Translations under genes and position numbers: made by a program
From: Tolypeutes matacus
Taxonomy: Eukaryota > Chordata > Mammalia > Cingulata > Chlamyphoridae
Length of the DNA stretch: 64,000 nt
Direction: 5' to 3'
NCBI GenBank assembly: GCA_026826555.1
Contig: JAKSZT010054396.1
Location: 20,766,887 to 20,830,886, forward strand
Shown: positions 34,111 to 45,814 of the stretch, in pieces
How positions within the stretch are numbered: the stretch's first letter is position 1
Layout of the letters: every line of letters starts with the position of its first letter
Notes under the pieces: generated by a model
Told to the model about the DNA's origin: nothing
Seen by the model: only the letters and a program-made list of their open reading frames with translations
The model's database searches: none

Positions 34111-36991
34111 CCAGGTCCCCAATCTGCTGTCAGTGCTTTTTTGATTAGCCCTGATAGAGGTATCCATGGCCCAAATCTAGGACACCTTATACACCACAGG
34201 TCTTCCTACCTTTGGAAGGAAGGAAAAATGCTCCGATTAATCCTTAAAGGCAAAGAGACCCCTATGTACAGTTACCTTTAGTGAAGGAATTTGGTCTGAA
34301 GGACATTCCTATGCAGTCTAGGCCCTTTCAATGGCAGAACACCTGGGGAAAGCTGATCCCAAGAAAAATCTGTTCATTCATCCATTTCTTCTTTCACTTG
34401 TTTATACGTTAAACATGTGCGAGGGACTGTGCTGGGTGATGCAGGGATACTGAGCCGAATCAAACATAATCTCTGCCTTCCAGGAGTTTACAATTCGTTA
34501 AGAGTTTATCATGAGTGAGCATTTCTCTAATAGAGGGCCCTTTTCTTTCAAATGGTAAAATCAAAATAACTAAAAAGAAATAAAACTTTGTTTTAAAAGC
34601 ACTGTAAAATGTGTGGGCCCACTTTCCAGACTCAATAAGTACAGTCTGGCAAACTTGGAAATTGACATCCGAAGGTCTCTTCAAGTCCCAAGACTGTATA
34701 GGAATTAAGAACACAGATCAAGAAAGGCTGAGCAATTGCATTAAATTTGTCCTGAAACCTTGAAGGTTAGTTTCTAAATATATATAGGTTTCATTGTTTC
34801 CTTTTTTTATTTGATCCTAGAGACAGGGAAATCTAGTATTTTGAGGATGTAATTAATTGGGTTTTGGCTAATTGAAACTTTATTGTATATATTTTACAAA
34901 GCAAAGTAGTGCTTGGCAACAATCCATGTTTATTCATTCAACAATCATTAAGTTATTTGCCAAAAGCATTTTTGGGCATGAAATAGGCATGGTCTTTAAC
35001 CGCAAGGAGTTGCTAATCTAGTTGATTACAAAACGGCAACTCTATAACAGGCATGCTGCTTCCTGAGCTGGTGACAGACAATGCTAATAGATCGCAGTAA
35101 ACTTTGAAGACATCTAGACCTGGCTGCAGGCCCATTTTCATCACAAAGCACCAGGTCACTACCAATGGGTAAAAATTGGTTACTTCTTGAAACCTACTTG
35201 TCACCTCTGTGTGTCAGACTTTCTGACACAGCAGAGCTAGAGAAAACATAGTGGTGTATCCAGTAAGGCTGAGACAAGAGATCAGATCGCAATGAAGTAT
35301 AAATCCACTTCAATCTACTCTTTTAGCTCTTCTGTATACTGTATTTAAATTAGGTTATATGGAAAGAAAATGTCCTTTGTTAAATACTTTAAACTTGTTT
35401 TTAATCAGTTCTACATAAAATTCAGGTTAAGGCAAATTAAAAAAATCGAATTTCCCTAGTAGGTGTTAGCTATACAGAAACTACTACTGGGAAGCCATAT
35501 TAACAAAAACTAGAAGAGGGTGTACATTTAAGATTGCCCAAGTCTATTTGAATCTTAGTTTTTCAACTCTATAAATATCCAGCTAAAACACCATTGCTTA
35601 TAAATACACTGACAGAAGTGTACCAAAATCGTGTGAATGGCACATAAGATGGATTCAAGTAATATTTCAATTTCCCTTTAATCCAAAAATTACATTTCAC
35701 ATCTCTTTTTTGTTGGATTGTATTTTTGTTCCCTCGATATAGGCAGTATTGGTCTCATCAGAGGAAATAAATCAGAGCAACCATTCTTAAGGGCAAGAGG
35801 GGAAAAAAGAGCTCCCTGCAATGGCAGATCAAGGTTTTGAGGAGCCTAAAGCTTGCACAATTCGGGTGGGGGTTCTTATGTAAGAAAAATATTACAAAAT
35901 TATAGATGAATCATTAAATATGAATTTGAATATTTATTTTGAATGAGGAAATATATCACAAAAAATTATTAGTACCATGCAGATTCAAGCCCTTTTCTTC
36001 TGAGAGCTCTAGACAGTTTACCAGACATAATTAGGTAGAAAAGCTTCTTGATGGCAACCTGGCTTCCCCTTCCCTTCCAGGACTCTAACTCCCAGCACCC
36101 CTGAGTTTTGTGCTAGTGAGAGGCCCGGGTGCCTGAGCTTTGATAGCTTCCTGGTTAATCTGCCTCTGGTTGTATATGTGTGTGGGTGGGGAGGTGCCTT
36201 CAGAAGACCACAGGGAAAGATGCTAGATGAGTTCACCAGTTTAAGAACCATGGATTTCCTTCTGTACTGTTCCTAGAGATAGAACTTGGCTCAGGGTAGA
36301 AGCTGCAGCAATGCAGAGTTGGGTAACTGTATAAGACCTTTAATAACAGAACTATTCATCCACAGAATCATCTTCCTGAGGAAGGAGGAGGAAAACAGAA
36401 ATGCAATCATCATCTTTAAAAGTGCTATAGCCTAGATCTCTTCATTAGGGGAAGAATTTGACCTGGAACTTGACCTCGAAAGTCTTTGAAACCCTAAGGT
36501 TCTGTGTCATTCCATTGTGGTCATCTGTTCTTTTTGTCTGCCCTGTTTATATATACCCTTCTTTTGGTGGCCCAATTTTCTTTCGGGGAGCCACTCCCTC
36601 CTACTGTCAGCCTATGTGGTTTGCATGGCCTCATGCCATCCTCCTCTACACCCCTGGATAGACACATGTTCTACTTCTGGCCACTACAGCTAATCCAAGG
36701 AGGGGGCAAGGCACAAGCCAGTCTGAAGAGAGTCAGTCCAGGAACTTTGGTGGTTCTATTAGGAAAAGAAGAGCTTTCTGTTGCCTTAAGTTGCTGAGTC
36801 AGAGGCTGTAGGCCTGGAACTTCTGACAGTATCTTGCCCACTTAAGAGGGAAGCCACTGAGAAGGAAAACAGGACCAAGAGAGGGAGAGACACAGATTTC
36901 CTGACATTGAGAACGTGGATTAAGCCAGGCATAATGAAGTTAGAACTCCCGTTTTTCTCAGGCTAGTTTGAGAATCCATTCCAAAGGTCTA
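34111..36991. other. Mostly unassigned; two old LINE-era remnants
   Basis: Old remnants at about 34375-34500 ('gggactgtgctgggtgatgc') and 34915-35040 ('tttattcattcaacaatcat'). The rest is unrecognised, with no coding evidence. Confidence 0.35.
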
Positions 36992-39190
36992 AGTCCCTAA
37001 TTTTTTTTTTAATATATTTTTTTATTTTTTAAAAGATACTTAGATTACATAAATGGACCCGACCCGCGGATCGATCGAACCGAGACCTGAAAGAGGGAGT
37101 GGGAATGACGGAGACAAGAAACACGAAGAATGGAGACAAGACAGGGCTCTGATCAAGTCTCGTTTATTGAGGTTAAGTTGTGGATATATATGATGTTTGA
37201 GGAAGCCTCCTGATTGGTTGCTCCTACTATCATGGGGTCCCCTGATTGGGCACGCCCACTTTGGGCGGGAAACCACCACCCTGGGCACTCCCACCTCTGG
37301 CGGGAAACCTCTGCCCAGTACTGATTGCATAAAGAAGAAATACAGAATGAGAAATAGGAAATAGTTGCAAAAAGTGGCGTTAGCATACAAGATAGCCGTA
37401 ATAATACCGGTGCCAGGGGCAGCTTCCCATAATAAATATAACACAAAAAATATACGGATTCCTTAATATGCCCCACTCCCCACACCTCCCACACCCTCCC
37501 ACATAAACATCCTTCATTAATGTGGCACATTCATTGCAATTGATAAACACATCCTGGGGCTTTGCCCTTAAGCATGAACCATAGTTCACATTGTAGACCA
37601 CACTCCCTCCCACACAATTCAGCATGTCATGTGATGATATAAAATGGCCTATAGCTGTTGTTGCAGTGTCATTCAGGATGATTCCCAAGTCCTGAAAAAG
37701 CCCCCATATTACAACTGTTTTTCCTTCTCCCTGCCCCCAGAGCCTCCAGTGGCCACTGGCTCCACATCAATGTTGTAATTTCTTCCATTGCTAGAATCAC
37801 AATATGTCTATAGTAAAATACCAGTAAGTCCACTCTAGTCCATAGTTCTTTCCCCAATCTTGAGGATTCTGGGATGGTGATGTCCACTCTACCTCTAATT
37901 GAGAGGGAGCTTGTATACCCTGGAGAAGATGGATGGAACTATCTTGCTTGCAGTTGCAGACTCTCTCTGTTCCTTGGGATGGACGTTGTCTATCAACATC
38001 TCCTTGTTAGTTGTCTTGGGTGACTCCAATGAGCTGTAAAATAGGTGTTGGAACTCCGCTGAGGTTCCGGGCCCAGCTGGCACATGGACAGCCAAGAGAC
38101 TCAAGTCTCTTGGACGTACACCTACAAACTCCAGCACGAAGTATAGGTCTAAATAGAAGAGACAGATGAGTCATGTGTAGGGAATTATGTAGGGACATAA
38201 TTATCTCCAACTCTGTCACTCTCAGGTGCACAAACTCCAAAGCAGGGCCAAACTGGCAAGGCACCAAACTCTGGTGATATCCCTGACCATAGGACCCTGG
38301 TGTCTCCAGAGCCCTCAGGAGCCCCATTATTTGGGGTAGTATCCACTTTGGCAGTCTATGAGATCCTGCTGAGATGTGTATAAGTGTTACCTCTGAGATG
38401 ACCTCCTGACTCACTTTGAAGTCTCTTAGCCATATAAACTCATTTGTCTTTACCTTTTCTCCCTTTTATTCAAGGTATTTTTCTAGTTGCATTGCTAGTT
38501 GCAGCTTGGTAGTAATCCTTCAGTGCCAGGGAGGCTCTTCCCTGGGTGTCATGTCCCACGCTGGGGGGAAAGTAATGCATTTATATGCTGAGTTTGGCTT
38601 AGAGAGCGTCTACATTTGAGCAACAAGGAAGCTCTCAGGAGGCAACTCTTAGGCATCCCACAACAATAAGCTAAGTTTCAATTTCAAGAGCAAAAGCCCA
38701 TAAGCATAGTCGTCAATATCAAGGGCCCATCAGTGGATCATCCTCCTTCATCAGTCATTGCCCCTCCACTTGGGGGCTCTTGCTGCTCCATTAGAGAATG
38801 TGGCAGAGCTCTCCAGGATGGGAACTCAATATTCTCTCGGTTATTGTGTGAGTCTCCACCTACTGTGACAATGTCTCATGAACATTTGAACATTTTTATA
38901 TACCTTATATGTATGAACTTCCTCCCATGTATCCCCCATCACTGACACCCCACACCAGTGATCCTCGCCTGCGCCAGTTGTAATCCTTCTGTGATCCAAA
39001 ACCTCTTCAAAAATGAAGTCATTAAAATAGCCAAATACAATAATAAGAAAATGAAATAATAATAAACTTAAATATAAGAAATAAAATACATAAAAAAATT
39101 TTAAAAACTAAAAATAAAATAAAATTAAAAGATTGGGATATTAGAAAATATTGAAAAACATTAAAAAAATTTTTTTGACATTTTGCCTTT
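36992..39190 (-). mobile_element. 'Element A' copy 1: A-tailed retroelement 3' region, probably L1
   Basis: Homologous to 56741-57540 in the same orientation and to 61798-62158 in the opposite one. The shared path includes 'aatcttgaggat', 'agatggatggaactatcttg', 'gcagactctctctgttcctt', 'tctccttgttagttgtc' and 'agtctcttggac'. On the minus strand it ends in an A-rich tail (plus 36992-37040, T-rich), as a non-LTR retroposon would. About 1.8 kb after removing the LTR inserted at 37054-37429. The far end near 39190 is approximate. Contains a 150-bp A-rich block (39030-39175). No protein homology. Confidence 0.65.
37054..37429 (-). mobile_element. Solo retroviral LTR inside element A
   Basis: On the minus strand it runs TGGGAAGCTG...GGGTCCA (376 bp). 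U3 has two CCAAT motifs (complements near 37211-37218 and 37240-37247) and two TTTCCCGCC motifs (complements of GGCGGGAAACC at 37264-37274 and 37299-37309). A TATATATA lies near 37184-37191, followed by AATAAA (complement of 37163-37168) and a pyrimidine-rich U5. Its compact, GC-richer U3 differs from the MaLR-like LTRs and suggests a younger ERV class. ATAAA on both sides (37049-37053 and 37432-37436) may be the target duplication but is offset by 2 bp. Confidence 0.75.
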
Positions 39191-40180
39191 CATCACCATA
39201 ATATCTGGTGTCCTGTCTGTACAGTGGCAGGTTCTCCCATTTATTCCCCAGTGTCTTACTATTTTTCATTTTGTTTCCTAACTTTTTAAAGATAAACACC
39301 TCTAACTCTTTTTTTTTTCCCTAAGAAGATTATGGTTGATCTCATTTATATTACTTTAGATGTTTAAAAGCCTTTTTGTTACTATTTTGAATTTCCAGCC
39401 CACTTTGGCATCATCATATTATTATAAATTAAAGATTCCATTGTGGTGTTTTTTTTTTTTTCTCATGTGACATCTATAATAGAGTTTCATATTTTTGGAG
39501 GTAGGTAACCAAACTTTCCCACTTAGGAGACTAAGGTGATATATGTGTTTACCTTTGGATACTATGCAGAGAATTTTGCTATGGCAGGTGTTCCAAGTAT
39601 TTTTCATCCTGATCACTAAAACAAGATTTATGTTCCCACTCACGGAATATGGCAAGGCTAATAAATTTAGACTTGCTGACACCTCTTCAATAAAGTAACT
39701 ATTTTTCTACAGTTAACTGTCCTTCTTAGACATTAATAAGTTTATCTAGTGCTAATCATCATCTCATAGCAAAATTGTCTCTTAAAGAATATAAGCCTAA
39801 GGAAAACTAACCATACTAAAAATGCTGTTTTCTTACGTTTAAATTCTTTAAGCGAAATACATACACAAAGTCAACATATCATACAGCCAGTCCTTGCTTT
39901 GTGTGGTGGTGCAGGACTATAAAAATGATCATGCCAGCTGAAATCTTCCAACGCAATCTTAATAGCCAATGGGAAAAGTTATGATTGTTCTGTGACCTTT
40001 AACATTTTTTTGTCCAAACATGCAGATCTCTCTGTTAGTTACAAATGTATAAGGAAATGACAAAAAAAAGTAAAACTAATATATATTTAGCACACTGTTA
40101 TTTAAAACAATAGAATCATTGAGAATTAAAGTGTTTTATTTATTAGTAAAAAACTTATCAAGAGTAGTTTGGGGGATTAT
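39191..40180. other. Unassigned sequence
   Basis: No gene recognised. The 39885-40015 stretch ('cagtccttgctttgtgtgg ... taatagccaatgggaaaag') looks like an old DNA-transposon remnant, but the family is uncertain. Confidence 0.35.
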
Positions 40181-40830
40181 GGGAAGATGGCTGGGTAGGA
40201 AGGTCCAGGAATCAGTCTCTCCACCAGAACAGCTATTAAACTGGCAGGAACTGTCTGAAGCAACTATCTCAAATCTCCAGAGACGGGCAGAACTGCTGTG
40301 CAGCATCCAGGGAAGAATGGGAGGAAGAGGCTGGTAAATTTAAATACCTGTAGATTGCTCTCTTTGTTACCGTTGCCCAGCCCCCACTCCCATGGCAGGC
40401 AGCAGTGGGGTCCAGCCCCCGTTGTAGCTTGCTGGTGCCAAAAAGGGACATAAAAATCCAGTTTCTCAAGATCTGAGGGGTAGGGGGTGGTGGGGGGTGC
40501 AGGCTGACTGCTCATCGCTGCTTTTGATTAGCTACTTTGGATTGTTGGGGCCCAGCTCTGAGGGTAGCCATTGTTCCAAATCACAGGACAAAGGCCCGGG
40601 AGGAGGCTTGAAGAAAGTTGGCTTCCTCAGAGCTGCGGAGGACGGGTAAAGGGCTACGTTTGCTGAGCATGGGCAGAGCCAAGAAAGCACAGCTTTGGGG
40701 AACTGTAGAAGAAGCTCTGGTACGTTTCCGGGCCCTCCCTCAGCCCCTTCCCCAGGTAGTTTGGAGTTTGTGCTTCCTTTGTGGGCCCCTGGCCTTGTCC
40801 CGACTGAAAAACTGACCTGGGAAACTCTTT
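40181..40830 (+). promoter_or_regulatory. Isolated L1 5' UTR (promoter segment), plus strand
   Basis: Begins GGGAAGATGGCTGGG, the same opening as the 5' terminus of L1 copy 2, with a YY1-type AAGATGGC at 40184-40191. It continues with 'agtctctccaccagaacagc' and 'ctgtctgaagcaactat'. GC-rich, with G-run clusters at 40477-40498. No ORF1 follows: beyond about 40830 the sequence is unrelated to L1. It is therefore the 5' end of an L1 without its coding body. Confidence 0.6.
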
Positions 40831-42079
40831 AGGGACCCAGATTTATGCAGGGGTCTCCTATTAGACTCTCCATCTTGGGTGTACTGTATGTTTTATCATC
40901 TGTCTCAGTCTTCATATGCAATCTCAAGGTCACAAGAATTCATCAGAAGCTCCCCAGGATGAAAGCTGACTTCATTGCTCTAGGGGTTCCCATTTCCACT
41001 ATATTTTTGGTATTTTTCTTTCCAGTTCAGCAATACATTTTGAAAGGGGTTCTATGTAATATAACCACAGAGATCTGTGTCCTTCTACTCACTATCTTGC
41101 TATAAAGGAAATTTCTTCAAAAACTAATTTTGCTCACTTGATCACTAAAGATTATTGCTAAGCACCTAGAAAATAAAGAATAAAACCTAGTTCCTGCTTT
41201 AAAAGAGAAAACAATCTTGGTGGCTGGTTTCTCTGGGATTTCTTCTTGGAATTCATAGCAATTTATATATTCAACTGATGTTACAATACAATATAACCAG
41301 TATTTGTTCAAAAGAGACTCTAATAGTACTAATAGTTACTTAAAATGAGTGTCATAAATGTTTGTTTGATGAATATTTTTTCAATGAACATACGAATTAA
41401 TTAATGAAGCAAGTTAGTGTTAGTTGTGTGAAACCTCATTCTTTTCCTGAGCCAATGCAGTACAAGAAAAATACAGGAGAAGCCTTATCCAAGACACTAA
41501 AGGATAGCTATGTTTACAACCCCTGCAGCACCTCTGTTTTGTTTTGCTTTTCCCAGGGAGGTTTTGTTAGCTGTCTGTGGCACTGGATCTATAATAAGAA
41601 TTGAGAGACATCAGTACGTAATGTATGCTGAACTGTTCCAGTAGTATCTCTTTCGCTACCCTCCTAAGCACTTCCTGATTCTATTTTACAGTGCCTTGCC
41701 ACACGAAGATGATGTCTGGTGACAGGCTGACACACTGTGGCAGTGGAGGGGGCTTAGGGGGAGAAAAATCCTAGCATTCCTAACTCATGCTTAGAAATCC
41801 AGGGAATAGTTAAATTCCATACCATTCCTTAACAGTGGAAACATTTTAAATTCAGTCTTGATGGTTCTGATAGACAGCAGTTGTTGGAAGGGCCTGATGA
41901 ATAATTAATCTCATACAACTGTAACCAGCAAATATTAATATTTTATATCACTGTCATGCTATGTAAAAGCATCCTGGAGTTGATGGGTAACTTGGGTGGG
42001 GCACAACTTAAACATGTCTTTTACTTCAAGGAGAGATTCTGCCTCTATCTCAAATATAATTATCCATTTAAATGTCATG
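40831..42079. other. Unassigned sequence
   Basis: Includes a hydrophobic 86-codon ORF at 40845-41105 with no recognised family and no coding context, treated as chance. Confidence 0.35.
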
Positions 42080-42620
42080 GATCAATTTATTAACACTTTA
42101 TTCATCGGGGTGTAACCTTTATTAGGCTTTATTGCTATCAGAAATTATATCCTACACAAATACAATAGAGATTTAAATGTTCTGGAGAATGAGCTGACGG
42201 CTCCTGCCTTTATGGTGTCATACAGTAATGGACCTTGACCAGCAGAAGATTTGATAAGTATAAAATATTACTGCTTAATGTTAATTTGGTTCCTTTTTAA
42301 TGACTGATAATCCTTGTCGATTTAGTGTGATCGTCACAATCCAGTCCTGCTTCCCCGCATCGATGTGATTGTAACAGGAGCCATTAAGTGTGTCTGCATA
42401 ATAAAATTAGTCAGGGAAGCTATGTACATTGTTTCCAGGCCTTTGGATTTCCATTATAGTGGTGAAACTTGTTGAAGTGAAAAGTCTGCTGCCAGCTCAA
42501 CCAAGTCCCTGGCTCCTCGGATGCTTAGCGAAGGACTGATGATGTTCATGTTAAGAAGTCTGTTCTTAGCGTGCTAGAAAATTCATCGTATATAAATAGA
42601 AACCGTAGACTTTTGGCTAG
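42080..42620. promoter_or_regulatory. Candidate conserved enhancer-like element
   Basis: Repeat-free. It has clustered homeodomain words (TAATGACTGATAA near 42299, TTAATTTGG near 42281, ATAAAATTAG near 42401) and isolated CpG-bearing words such as GATCGTCAC and ATCGATGTGATTG that normally decay in neutral DNA. The even base composition and lack of simple repeats stand out from the neighbourhood. Inferred from texture only; no coding frame survives. Confidence 0.35.
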
Positions 42621-43954
42621 GAGAGACGGTTTGGTCACTGATGTGCCTAACAAAGCCCTGCACGGCTCTAGAGCTTAAATACATAATCAGTCTTTCACAA
42701 CTAAAATTTGAAAGGGGGCAGTGTCTCTTTGGTTTGGATATTTGTTGCTTCTTTGGGAGGCTGCTGAATTAAAGAAGTTGGAATTGCTTGACATCTTTGA
42801 AAATAATTTAAATGTATGCTCTGATCCCACTTCCCTCTTGTAGGGATTTGTGGGGCTTGAGGGGAAGGCAGGGATAAGGACCTCATCACTATGTAAAGGC
42901 AGTGAAATAAATAAGTGCATCTGCCTCATTGCCTTTCCTGCTCCCCCAGCTTATGTGGGATCAAGTTCAGATTCCTTTTCCTAAAGCTGCTCTGACATGA
43001 GGCCCCTGAGAACCACTGCCCCAGAGCCTGCCAGAAAGGAGGAAGACTGTACCAAGGAAGGACTTATTTTGCCTCTGAATTAAGTGGCTAGAAGTTTATA
43101 TTCCAAATTTTCAGAAAAGTCTGGATTGGAAGCAAGAAGGTAATTGAATGTGAAGGCAGCATCAGGGCCTTCCTAGCAGAGGACTTGATGATATTATTAT
43201 GTGGCATTAAGCTAAAAATCTTTGTTTTGTTTACTAAGCCCTCTGGAATCATTAAAAGTTAGGTTATTAGAAATGAGAGTGCTTATTCAGCGTTACACTA
43301 CAGAGCAAGCAGCCATTTACTTTTTCAAGGCTGTTACAGTAAACCAACAGTTAATGGTTTAAAATTTTTAAAAAAATTAAAAACAAACAAAAAACATAAT
43401 ATCTATTAAGTGTATATTATCATCTTTCCTCTGCAGGGTTTTTGTATTTGGTCAATGAATATTAACCAAATTAGAAAGTGAGTTTTGATCCATGAACAAT
43501 TGTAGCACAGTGGACTTGGCACCCTTTGGCCATCTGCCAACTCCATTCTTCCCCTTTGGGCTTCAGCCTCTTTCCCTCGCCCTCTGACTCATGTTGTTGC
43601 CCTAGAGAGAGTCAAGAGCCCCTGCCCCCTGCATCACGTGGTCTTTTGGAGAGTGTGGTAGGAAGTAACCCAAGAGCAGCCTGCCCTTGTCCATCCACCC
43701 CCCAGGTGGGGAGGGGCAGGCCCTCAGGGATGAAGACCGTTTCTGTGAGGCTTGAAAAAGACATTTTCCCAATGCCAGAGGAACCTGCAAGGGCTGCCTT
43801 AATTTCCCAACAGTAGGTCTCTTAGCCAGAGACACTGTGATAACTGAGTGACACCGAGAGTCTTGTGATGGTGTTAACAAAGCACTTTTTTTTTTTGAAA
43901 CATAGGTCATTACTTTATTGCCTTGAGCCCTACCGCCACACACTATTTACTTGC
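42621..43954. other. Unassigned sequence
   Basis: No confident feature. 43370-43400 is A-rich. The ORF pair at 43526-43943 overlaps on opposite strands and has no family resemblance. Confidence 0.35.
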
Positions 43955-44410
43955 CTATTCCTCTCTAGATTATATGTTCCTTGAAGGGATTGTCTTGTTC
44001 ACTCTTATGTCTCTGGTCTCTGGCTCCTAGCACAGTGCCTGGCCATGATTAAGCATGCAGCAAGTTTGTTGAATAATCAAGTCCTTTTTCTGGCCTTTCT
44101 ATCTACCTGAAACATAGCCATCCTTAATCTTCCACATCAAGTTCTCCATAAAGGCTTCTCAGAAAATTTCACATTACAGCCCTACCTTGAAAGGCATAGC
44201 ACTTCCTATCTATATCATTCTTTGGGAAGTTGGTCAGGAAATGACTTACAGCATCTTTAATATTGGTGTTTTATTGGAATTTAAAGCTTTGTAGGGGTAG
44301 GTATCTGATTTCTAACAAGATTGCAAAATGCTTTTACCATTTTTTGGGTACCCACAGTATAATGCTCTTTTAGACCAGTGCCTGGCACATCATAAGTATT
44401 TACAAAATAT
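43955..44410 (+). repeat. L2 3'-end remnants
   Basis: 'agattatatgttccttgaag' with 'gtcttgttcactcttatgtc' and 'agcacagtgcctggcc' followed by 'tttgttgaataatcaa' is the L2 3' end. A second partial one ends near 44400 ('agtgcctggcacatcataag'). Confidence 0.65.
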
Positions 44411-44766
44411 AGCTACCAGCCTCAATGCCTAGCCCAACACCTCTTCTATAGTAAATATATGTACTGATTGAGGGATGGATTGCTAATGGGAAATCTGATG
44501 AAGGGCATCATTCAGTATATGCCAATCATTGCCCACACACACATACCCTTCTAGGGGCTGTCCTACCTTCTGCCTTCGATGCCTCATTAGTCACTTCTCC
44601 AAGTGACCCACCCTTCTGGTCATGGCCTGCCCAAGCAAGCTCTCACCTAATCCTAGGTCAGCCAATTATTGGGCACATCTGTGATTAAACTGATGAATCA
44701 GAATAATCAGAGTCCTCTGGCATTGATTCACTCTTGGAAAACTGAGTTCTAAGTAGGTGTGGTATT

Positions 44767-44887
44767 AAAACTGAAAAGGCAGGCGCTCAACCACTGAGCA
44801 GATGTAGCTCAGTGGTTGAGCACCTGCCTTCCACATATGACATCCTGGGTTCAATCCCTGGTACCTCCTGAAAAAAAAACTGAAAAG
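44767..44887 (+). mobile_element. DAS-like SINE with inverted 5' fold-back and 12-bp TSD
   Basis: The SINE body (about 44800-44870) reads GCAGATGTAGCTCAGTGGTTG, then B-box GGTTCAATCCC near 44849-44859, GGTACCTCC and an A tail. The target duplication AAAACTGAAAAG is at 44767-44778 and 44876-44887. Between the left TSD and the head lies 44779-44799, an inverted copy of the SINE's own 44807-44827: 20 of 21 positions pair, with a 7-base loop AGATGTA. This is not part of the normal SINE head in its relatives. Confidence 0.9.
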
Positions 44888-45630
44888 ATGTTCAAAAGAT
44901 CACATGGACTGGAGTAGCTGTGATGGATCACATGAAAGCTAAAGTCATGAGCGGGCAGATACTTCAAGTAAGCAGAAAAGGTCAGTCAGAAAAATGAGAA
45001 AAATCCAGCAAAGCTGCAGAAAGAAGCAGACAGGCCCAGGCAGACAGATACAGAACATGAGAAACTTCAGTTCTGGTACCAGTTCCAGATCACCCCTTGC
45101 ATATCTTCTCCAAAGCTCCTTTGACTTTAGGTAACTTGCGTTAGAGCCAATTTTTTTTTTTTTTAAGGAGCAGTTTTACAAATGTTCAGCATCCATTTTT
45201 CTGAAGACAAGAACAGAGACTTGCTCAAACATGTAATGGAGGTAGGATGGGGGGATGAGGAAAAAGGAAGTAGTCAGTAACTGAGAGGAGGAACTCAGCA
45301 GCAGTAGTCAGAGCAGGCCTTCTGGAGACACATGAATCTAAGGCAGCCTTAGCAGCTCGAGTTCAAGGCTCTTCCCTCTGGTGTGTGGCCTTTACCATCC
45401 TTCTGCTCTTCTTCAGTGTCTACTTGCCTCTTTTCCACAAACTATTATTCTATCCTATAGTTTCTGCTCATGCGTGCCTTCAGTTTACTCAGAACTTTGG
45501 CCCTTTGCAGTCCAGAATGGTCCCCGGCCTTTCTCTTCCCCAGACTATGGGAATAGAGCATCATAAGCCCCAAATCTTTAATTCAGCCTTGGTTAAAGTT
45601 AGAGTTGAATCTATTTGCCTTACCTTTCAA
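44888..45630. other. Unassigned sequence
   Basis: No gene or repeat recognised; a T-run lies at about 45151-45164. Confidence 0.4.
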
Positions 45631-45773
45631 TAATTTTTTTAACAAATCAATTTTATTGATACATATTAATAAAGCATAAATGCATCCAAAGTGTATAATC
45701 AATAGTAATTGGTATAATCACATAGTTGTGCAGTCATCACTTCAATCATTATTAGAGCATTTTCATTATTTCA

Positions 45774-45774
<1 letters not shown>

Positions 45775-45813
<39 letters not shown>
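45775..45813. repeat. (AAT)n microsatellite in L1 3' UTR
   Basis: About 13 TAA/AAT units. It sits at the same place relative to the word 'gagcattttcattatttca' as the (AAT)n at 61757-61789 in L1 copy 3. Confidence 0.97.

Positions 45814-45814
<1 letters not shown>

Noticed and set aside
40845..41105. 86-codon ORF with hydrophobic segments, possible membrane protein
   Set aside because: T-rich DNA naturally yields hydrophobic codons. No homologue recognised, no promoter, exon or codon-bias support.
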